From positions 2,891,190 through 2,926,457 of the forward strand of contig JAHNZQ020003150.1 in assembly GCA_019155205.2 (NCBI GenBank): a stretch of DNA of 35,268 bases, read 5' to 3'. Of the stretch, positions 29,522 to 35,268 are shown piece after piece. Position numbers and translations under genes: made by a program. Numbering within the stretch: position 1 is the first letter of the stretch; the number at the start of each line of letters is the position of its first letter. The notes under the pieces are model-generated. The model was not told the DNA's origin. It saw only the letters and a list, made by a program, of their open reading frames with translations, and did not search any database. The stretch is from Gracilaria vermiculophylla. Taxonomy: Eukaryota; Rhodophyta; Florideophyceae; Gracilariales; Gracilariaceae.

Positions 29522-29617
29522 TATGGGTTTTAGCGATTAGGGGGCAATAGTAGGAAAAAATCCATGTTTTGGTGCACATTAACCGTATCCTATTGTTTCA
29601 AAAACGCACTGCAAATA

Positions 29618-30848
29618 TAGTGCGATTCAAAAGCAAAGTACAGAACACCCATAAAGCTCGCCGAAGTGTGCAACTTCGCCTTTTGATAGAATACTTCAAA
29701 ATCAAACCTACACATCACGTTGTCTTTTTTTTCCCCGAAACAACGTTACATTTTCTATTCTAAATTTTATAACACAATGCCTCAAATGGTTTCTGATATC
29801 TAGGCGTTTATTCTCCTTTTAATACCATTTTCCCAAGTATTTACTGTAATTGAACACAACGTTTTATGCATAGCTTAATGATCAACGCCAATGATAAGCA
29901 TAAATTTATACAACACTTTCATTCTTGTGATGTATTTTGCACTAAAGTCTCAGTTACGAGAACGATCCGTTTACAAAACAATGATAAAAATGGAGATGAA
30001 AATTGATTATGAAGGTTTCTTCGTTCATAAAACTGAACAAACGTTCTTTTGAAAAGCGTTAATAAACAAAACAAGATGCCGAAGTGTGCCAAGTGCACTG
30101 AGGAAAAAAGATAGCTGCGAAGAAATTGAACTTTAAGATAGAGTAACACTTTTGATTTCGGTGTACTGCACTGCTTTTCTTATTGTTATCATAAGCAAAA
30201 AAGGAGGAAACAAAAGTGGAATGTAGTAAATTTCTATTATAGCTTATTTTATGGTCTGGACTGCACTTTTGATGAAACGAGCTACATACAGAAAGCCTTT
30301 GTAGAAAACGTTATAGACTCAAGACGGCTCTCAAATGCTTTCAAACGCAACTTATTAAAAACTTTAACATATCTTGCATGGAATGAAAAAATGGTTTTTC
30401 ATCATGATAGCGCGGAAGTATAGTAGTCTACAGTGATGAAAAACATGTATTGTCGATTAGAAAGTTATTCCACGCAATTGCTTGCGTGTTTACTTTCCTT
30501 GAATCCCATTGAAAATGAATAAGATGTACTTATTAGAATGATTTACGGCAATTACAGGTTTTCATTTAAAAAAAAATAAGAAAAAAGTATTTGAAAAAGC
30601 GCGAAAGCTATAAATATTTTAAATATTGGACGTAAGAGAAACGCGATGCAAAAGTGTTCAAGTAATGCAAAACTTAACTGCTGACCAAGGCATAAAGAAG
30701 TTTGAAAGAGAAATGTCCTATGATTTTGAAACGGGTTTTTAACTTGGAATTTTTTTTGAAAACTGATTTTGATAGCACAATAGTACATGCTAATTACAGT
30801 GATTGTGAATACAAAATGCAAGGTGTCCTATACTTTTAAAATAGACTT
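29618..30848 (+). mobile_element. Tc1-like element family B, copy 5 (about 1,231 bp)
   Basis: The left end TAGTGCGATTCAAAAGCAAAG follows TA 29616-29617. The right end, read inward as AAGTCTATTTTAAAAGTATA, precedes TA 30849-30850. A diverged transposase start, reading PKCAKCTEEK, sits near 30075 and a VFHHDSAEV block, the FHQDxA catalytic motif, near 30393. No frame stays open across it. This copy is not in a family A context, unlike the other four. Confidence 0.65.
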
Positions 30849-30904
30849 TACCATGTCCGAGAGTATGCAGTCCTCTTTAGCTTCTGATCGTAGTCATCTT
30901 TATT

Positions 30905-31417
30905 TCAGTTTCGTGAAGATACGTGCTCTGCTTTTTCCTGCGTCAAGCAATCGCATCCCAAACTGATTTCAGTGCTTCCCCTGTCGGTACGTAATACCCT
31001 TATGATGCAATGGCGGCGACCAAAATTAATGCCCACCAGATAGTTCGAGTGCGTCAAGGATGGAATGAACACGGTGTATTTAAATAATGGAGGGCGCCCA
31101 ATTTCAGGTGATGACTTTCTTTGCGGTGCATTGCTCAGTGATTCACTATCGATCGGAGGCCAAGTTGCCGTGTTGATAACCTTCATAGTCTGTCTGAAGT
31201 TATTGCACACAGACCAAAAGGCGATAGTGCCTGCCTGAAAAAGTTCATAACATTTATGTTTGGATATATTGTGACCGCGTTTCGTGGAGGCAGCGCACCT
31301 ATCGGACAGGAGCCTCGACACAAGAAAAAGAATGAATGCAACACTTGATATGGCAATGCTGTACAATGAAATAAGATTACAGAAAAGAACAACCATCTTT
31401 GAGATGTTGTTGTTCAC
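30905..31417 (-). CDS. Hypothetical protein with N-terminal membrane anchor
   Basis: An uninterrupted 170-codon minus-strand ORF starts MNNNISKMVV at 31417. Residues 8-35 are strongly hydrophobic and end in RLLSDRC, so a signal anchor or signal peptide is likely. The rest is soluble, with Cys and His scattered and no recognisable domain. There is one Asn-x-Ser/Thr near the start. It begins just past the right end of a Tc1 element, in DNA of intermediate GC without repeat matches. I cannot name it. Length and composition make chance less likely than for the other ORFs nearby, but there is no homology evidence. Confidence 0.4.
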   Translation of the reverse strand: MNNNISKMVVLFCNLISLYSIAISSVAFILFLVSRLLSDRCAASTKRGHNISKHKCYELFQAGTIAFWSVCNNFRQTMKVINTATWPPIDSESLSNAPQRKSSPEIGRPPLFKYTVFIPSLTHSNYLVGINFGRRHCIIRVLRTDRGSTEISLGCDCLTQEKAEHVSSRN

Positions 31418-32571
31418 AAAACCGTCTCGCCTACATCACTTCTCGTCTGCTGTGCGGGTTTCACTTAAAGCTCCTAATTGATATTATTCATCGGTTAAAG
31501 CAAACGATGACGGGGCACACGTGTTGAACCTCAATGACCTCGTTGGATTGGCGATCACATCATAACTTGGTGCTGACAGTGTAAGAGAGGAACGATGTCC
31601 ACAGTTGAAATTCACTTTTACATACTGCAACGATTGAAGCTGCTGCTTCTCATCATCGCGATACCAAAAGCCGTTCCTCTTATAGGAAGGGTTTTGGTAT
31701 TTGAATTATATTGAGCAATACGCATTTGAAATAAATGGGTGCTAGGTAATACTATAGGGAGTCGTCACGTAATACTATATTACATGCTGTGTTTAAGAAA
31801 CTGGTATTAAAATGAAAATAATACCCTAGATCTAAGGTGCCCTTTGAAGTTATGTGTTCTAAGCTTCTAGTTTAGGATATGTAATGTTGTTCTGAATAAA
31901 AAAGAGAGCGTTTTGTGGAAATATTTACGCTCGAGTTAGAAATGTCTTCTCTCTTTGAAACGCAAAATGTAACAGTTTTAGAGAAAGCGACGCCTGCAGT
32001 TGGCAGAATTGCGCATTTTGGCGACGTTCATGGGTGTCCTACACTTTTGGAACGCTTTGCTCAAGAGTACAAATATTTTGTATTTCGTAGAGCTCTTGTT
32101 ATTCTGCAACAACGCTTCAGAATTTATGTAGTTTTCATATATTTGTTTATGAGCTCTACTGCAGCACCCACCACGCATGACGCGCACTCCACGCTGTCAC
32201 GCGACGCTTTCAAAAGAAGAGGACATTTTCATGCATATCATCGTTTTCTGATGAAAACCCGTTCAAAACCAAAGCACATTTCACTTTCAAATGTTTTTTC
32301 GCGAGCTTCAGTAGTTGATTTTCGCTTCTTTTTACGCGTTATTCAAATTCGACGCTTTGGCCCCGCGTTTCTGCAACATTCGACACGTGTTATTGAAATA
32401 GTTTTCAACAACGCAAGCTTCTCAACTTGGTGGGGCTGGAAGCCGGAGCAAGTCCAAAATACCACGCTTCGTGGTTCGCATTTCGGTTTCTTGTGTTTTC
32501 AGGCCATGCCCAGTGTCCACACGAATGCTGCACGTGCGCGATGCCAAATCTGCCAGCACAACGTTGTTCTT
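31418..32571. other. Intergenic, with degenerate Tc1-end remnants
   Basis: A 264-codon plus-strand frame (31915-32709) is open but has no domain, runs over the antisense of the WD40 gene at its end, and contains two pieces resembling Tc1 ends: GTGTCCTACACTTTTGGAAC (about 32034) and GCTTTCAAAAGAAGAGGACA (about 32206). I read it as chance. A direct repeat GTAATACTATA occurs at about 31746 and 31770. Confidence 0.35.
31661..31700. repeat. Imperfect hairpin
   Basis: ATACCAAAAGCCGTTCCT faces AGGAAGGGTTTTGGTAT with a 5-base loop. The arms pair almost completely apart from a short internal bulge. It could be a small foldback remnant. No U-run or gene end marks it as a terminator. Confidence 0.5.
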
Positions 32572-33747
32572 TCAGCGAATCATCACGCACAAATCGAAGC
32601 AATCACAGTGGTAAAAATCGGTGCCGACCACGTTTTGCACTCCCTCTTCGCACGTCGCCAGCATTGTCTTCGAGCCGTCCGAGCGGCGCATCGTCACACG
32701 CCTCGTTGACTCTCCCAACGAACTCCGATGCGATGAAAAATTGAGAGTACGAACGTTAGACTGCCACCCCTCGTCGTCTGAAGTCAGGAGGCACTTTGCG
32801 CTAAGCCAATCCCACAGCTTCAGTCTCGCCCCATCTTCCATTACCACTCAAGAGCCATCTGCGTTCCACGCAACATACCCAACCCATGAAGACTGTAACG
32901 GCGAAGCACCACTATGCTTCCCGCTCTCCACATCGCACAGGCGCACAGTCCTGTCTTCAGTCCCGGACACGATGCGCGTGCCGTCTGCGCTCACATCTAC
33001 GCATGTCACTTACTTAGTGTGCCCGCCCAGAGGCTCTCCCACAGCTGCGCTGCTCTCCGCATCCCACACGCGCACCATCCGGTCTTCAGACCCGAACACG
33101 ATGAGCCTGCCGTCTGCGTGCACACCAATGTACGTCACCTCCTTAGAATGCCCGCGGAGAGGCTGCCCCACAGCTGCGCCGTTCTCTACATCCCACACGT
33201 GCACCGGCCCGTCTTGAGACCCGGACGCGATGCGTCTACCGTCTGCGCTCACAGCCACGCACTTTGCCCAGTACCACTTCCCGCCGAGAGGCTTTCGCAT
33301 AGCTGCGCCTCTCTCCCCATCCCACACACGCAGCGTCATGTCGTCAGAACTGCACACGATGCGCGTGCCGTCTGCGCTCACATTCATGCAACTCACCCAG
33401 TCAGTGTGCCCGCGGAGTGCCTTTCCAACAGCTGCGCCGCTCTCCGTGTCCCAAATATGTGTTTCACGATCAATATCGCTGGTTGCAAGTAGAGTGCCCT
33501 GTGAGCAAAACCCCATAAATATCAACCGGACTGGATCATCATATTCATCATGGTCATCATCTTGTCGAGGTCTCTCGCTGTCCCGCCTTCTGGGGCTTTC
33601 CGACCACCTGCCACCAAAGCGCCGCCGTTTCGGCACTGTGATTTCCCGTTTCCGGATTGCTTTCAGCTCAACCGCTTGTTTCGTCTTTCTCGCTTTCTCG
33701 CTCCACCTCACTACATACAAGTTTTTCATAAGTTGTTGCATGAGCAC
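32572..33747 (-). pseudogene. WD40-repeat protein, interrupted by two stops
   Basis: The minus-strand reading from ATG 33747 begins with a basic segment (KRRRFGGRW, a plausible nuclear signal), then an acidic Asp-rich linker (DDDHDEYDD). WD repeats follow: LLATSDIDRETHIWDTESG, a repeat with CMNVSADGTRIV and LRVWDGERG, CVAVSADGRRIASGSQDG with VHVWDVENG, and one with RMVRVWDAESS. After a TAA at 33010-33012 the same frame continues with CVDVSADGTRIVSGTEDR, then a TGA at 32848-32850 and a last partial repeat LKLWDWLSAKCL, ending at 32572. There are no frameshifts over 1.2 kb. A beta-propeller usually needs seven repeats and about six are visible, so the protein as read would be incomplete. WD40 proteins act as scaffolds, and no specific partner can be inferred. 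Confidence 0.7.
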
Positions 33748-34309
33748 TCACAATGACACGTTCATCTCGGAGGAAGGCGGCACCTTCAACAAAACAGTAT
33801 TCGTCGTCGAAAGCACACTCATCTGTTTCAGAAATGCCAGTCGCAGAGCTGTAATGCACGACAGCAAACGACGACTCCTTTCTAGTGTCCAGAATAATCG
33901 ATACAGTGTCTTACCTGATCTGAAAATCATGCACAGTACCTTATAACAGAAATCGAATAGCCGCTGCAACTCCTGCTCATATTGATCCAAGACCTGTTTT
34001 ATTCTCCACACATAGTCCGTACAGCTAGGTCAACGAATCTTTGATTCCCATTTGTTGAGGTTCTCGCTGTCCTTCTGCACGTTTTGCAAAAAACGACAGA
34101 GTTTGAAAACCATCTCAACATTTTGGAACAGCAAGTACACCATACGGGGCGTCAAGACTTTTTAGGTCGTTATTATAACGCTGAATACCCCCTAGCTGCA
34201 CCTGGATGTCCTCAGCAAGGTGTTTTCCACTGAGCCATTTGCTTACGGCTTGTTGGCTCTGAGAGACAATGGAGTGTCCCAAATTTGCCGGCGCGACTGG
34301 GTCCGCCAT
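33748..34309 (-). pseudogene. Possible N-terminal region of the WD40 gene
   Basis: Helical, protein-like readings lie upstream on the same strand: MADPVAPANLGHSIVSQSQQ from 34309, then in another frame MVFKLCRFLQNVQKDSENLN (about 34120) and, after a stop near 34035, IKQVLDQYEQELQRLFDF. These would make a coiled-coil-like N-terminal domain in front of the propeller, with one frameshift and one stop. There is no sequence proof that they belong together. Independent small frames are the alternative. Confidence 0.3.
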
Positions 34310-35268
34310 GGTCGCAGAGGACGTGTCGCACTATTCGGCGCTGGGGTCGCAGCAGTCACAGAAGCGGCGAGCTTGATGTCGGGGAGTGATGGCGATAGGC
34401 TGCTGATTTTGTAAGGACAGTAGACGGCGCGGACCTGAGTTGTTGACATATGAGTTCAGGAAACGCTCAACATTGCGGGCCACTAACAGTGCCGGCTGCT
34501 CGACGATGGCGAGAGCCACAGAGCGCTCTGCAACACATATGCAACGTTCGCAACGCAAGTCTTGTGGCGCGGGAGATGCGCCAATTACAGAATGTGACGA
34601 GAGCATACCACAAGACCAATAGGGAGAGAATGTGCCCCGGTCAGGACGCTGTAAAGCAGAGATGGATGGTACTATTGTCGGACCGAGCCATTGGTGTGGC
34701 GTTTCCAACGTGTTAAAGCTACTCCAGGCATCTCTCGGGAGCTCGCGCCCTGGAAGCAGAGTAAAAAGAAGACTGTCCCGCTAAGTCAATTGTGACGCGA
34801 GGCGTGGCCACAGGGGGACTTCGGCTTCTGGAGACCTCTGCCGATTCCCGGAAGTCGCTATGTGGGGTCCGTTGCGCGCGCCAAAACACGCGCACGAAAC
34901 AGCGAGCAACGATAACTACTTCATATGCAGCAGATCCTGACACAGAACAAAACATGTTGTCATGTTGACTAGCATTGTGGCACGGGTGCCATGTGCTGTC
35001 CACGGAGCCCACGCTTGCTGCGTGGCCACTCAACTGCAAAACTATCTCTATCAAGCTAGCAACGGTAGTAAACGTCGACTTCATGCGTGGCACGAATCGT
35101 GTGTTGGCCAATTGCTTCCGACGCTCGCCAACTGGTTCTAGCACTCGACATTTGGCAATTGATTCTCGAAATCTCCGTGCCGCCGCGCACGTGGCGAAAA
35201 GTTGGCTGCCAACTGGGCGCTTTCTTCGCCGGCGCGCTGTGCCGCCATGCGACGGCAACGAAGGCGTG
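34310..35268. other. GC-rich right edge, unassigned
   Basis: A 179-codon minus-strand frame (35258-34719, MPSHGGTARRRRKRPVGSQL) and a 125-codon one (34708-34331) are open but compositionally ordinary, Arg/Ser/Ala-rich, and without motifs. Open frames on the other strand overlap them. Either could be part of a gene running off the window edge. I see nothing that decides. Confidence 0.25.

Noticed and set aside
31915..32709. 264-codon plus-strand ORF
   Set aside because: No domain, repeated-element end remnants inside it, and its last part is antisense to the WD40 gene. Length alone is not enough.
32621..33946. Long plus-strand ORFs (about 190-240 codons) rich in Ser/Thr/His repeats
   Set aside because: They are antisense shadows of the WD40 repeats. 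Their periodicity mirrors the repeat unit on the minus strand.
1..35268. CRISPR array, bacterial operons, rRNA or tRNA genes
   Set aside because: No regularly spaced identical repeats, no Shine-Dalgarno-linked gene series, and no cloverleaf or rRNA core that I could recognise. The repeats are transposon copies.

Overview
The window is nuclear DNA of a eukaryote. It is dense in transposable-element wreckage and contains very little intact coding sequence. The coding relics have no visible introns, and one is a decayed CTR9-like transcription factor. The repeats (Tc1/mariner, piggyBac, PIF/Harbinger, and a Ty3/Gypsy element of a type I associate with oomycetes and algae) sit in AT-rich blocks between islands nearer 50% GC. 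A red alga (Chondrus-like) or another algal/oomycete-type genome would fit, but this is an inference from style and not an identification.

Layout. 1-7766: two copies of a nested module. An LTR-retrotransposon leader (family D) abuts the end of an old Tc1 copy (family A). That copy holds a second Tc1 type (family B), which in turn holds a younger A element. In the first module a piggyBac element (2287-5133) sits inside the younger A and is flanked by CTAG. 7767-8325: a second LTR-plus-leader relic (family G). 8402-13159: three decayed coding stretches of unknown identity and one short ORF. 13358-15710: a degraded CTR9-like TPR gene. 15720-16840: a PIF/Harbinger transposase relic on the minus strand. 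17151-18200: a third, rearranged D/A/B module with a telomere-like tract at its break. 18203-23639: a nearly full-length but dead Ty3/Gypsy retrotransposon with both LTRs. 23640-24060: a GC-rich unique segment. 24061-30848: further Tc1 elements (A, B and a third type, E) with an inverted family G relic. 30850-35268: mostly unique DNA with a small membrane-anchored ORF and a minus-strand WD40-repeat gene broken by two in-frame stops.

No active gene system can be argued here. Every recognisable transposase, polymerase or cellular gene carries stops, frameshifts or lost catalytic residues. The strongest observations are the CTAG target duplication of the piggyBac element with palindromic sites at both ends, the telomere-like filler at a transposon break, co-amplification of nested Tc1 composites, the CTR9 relic, and three unidentified coding relics between 8.4 and 13.2 kb.
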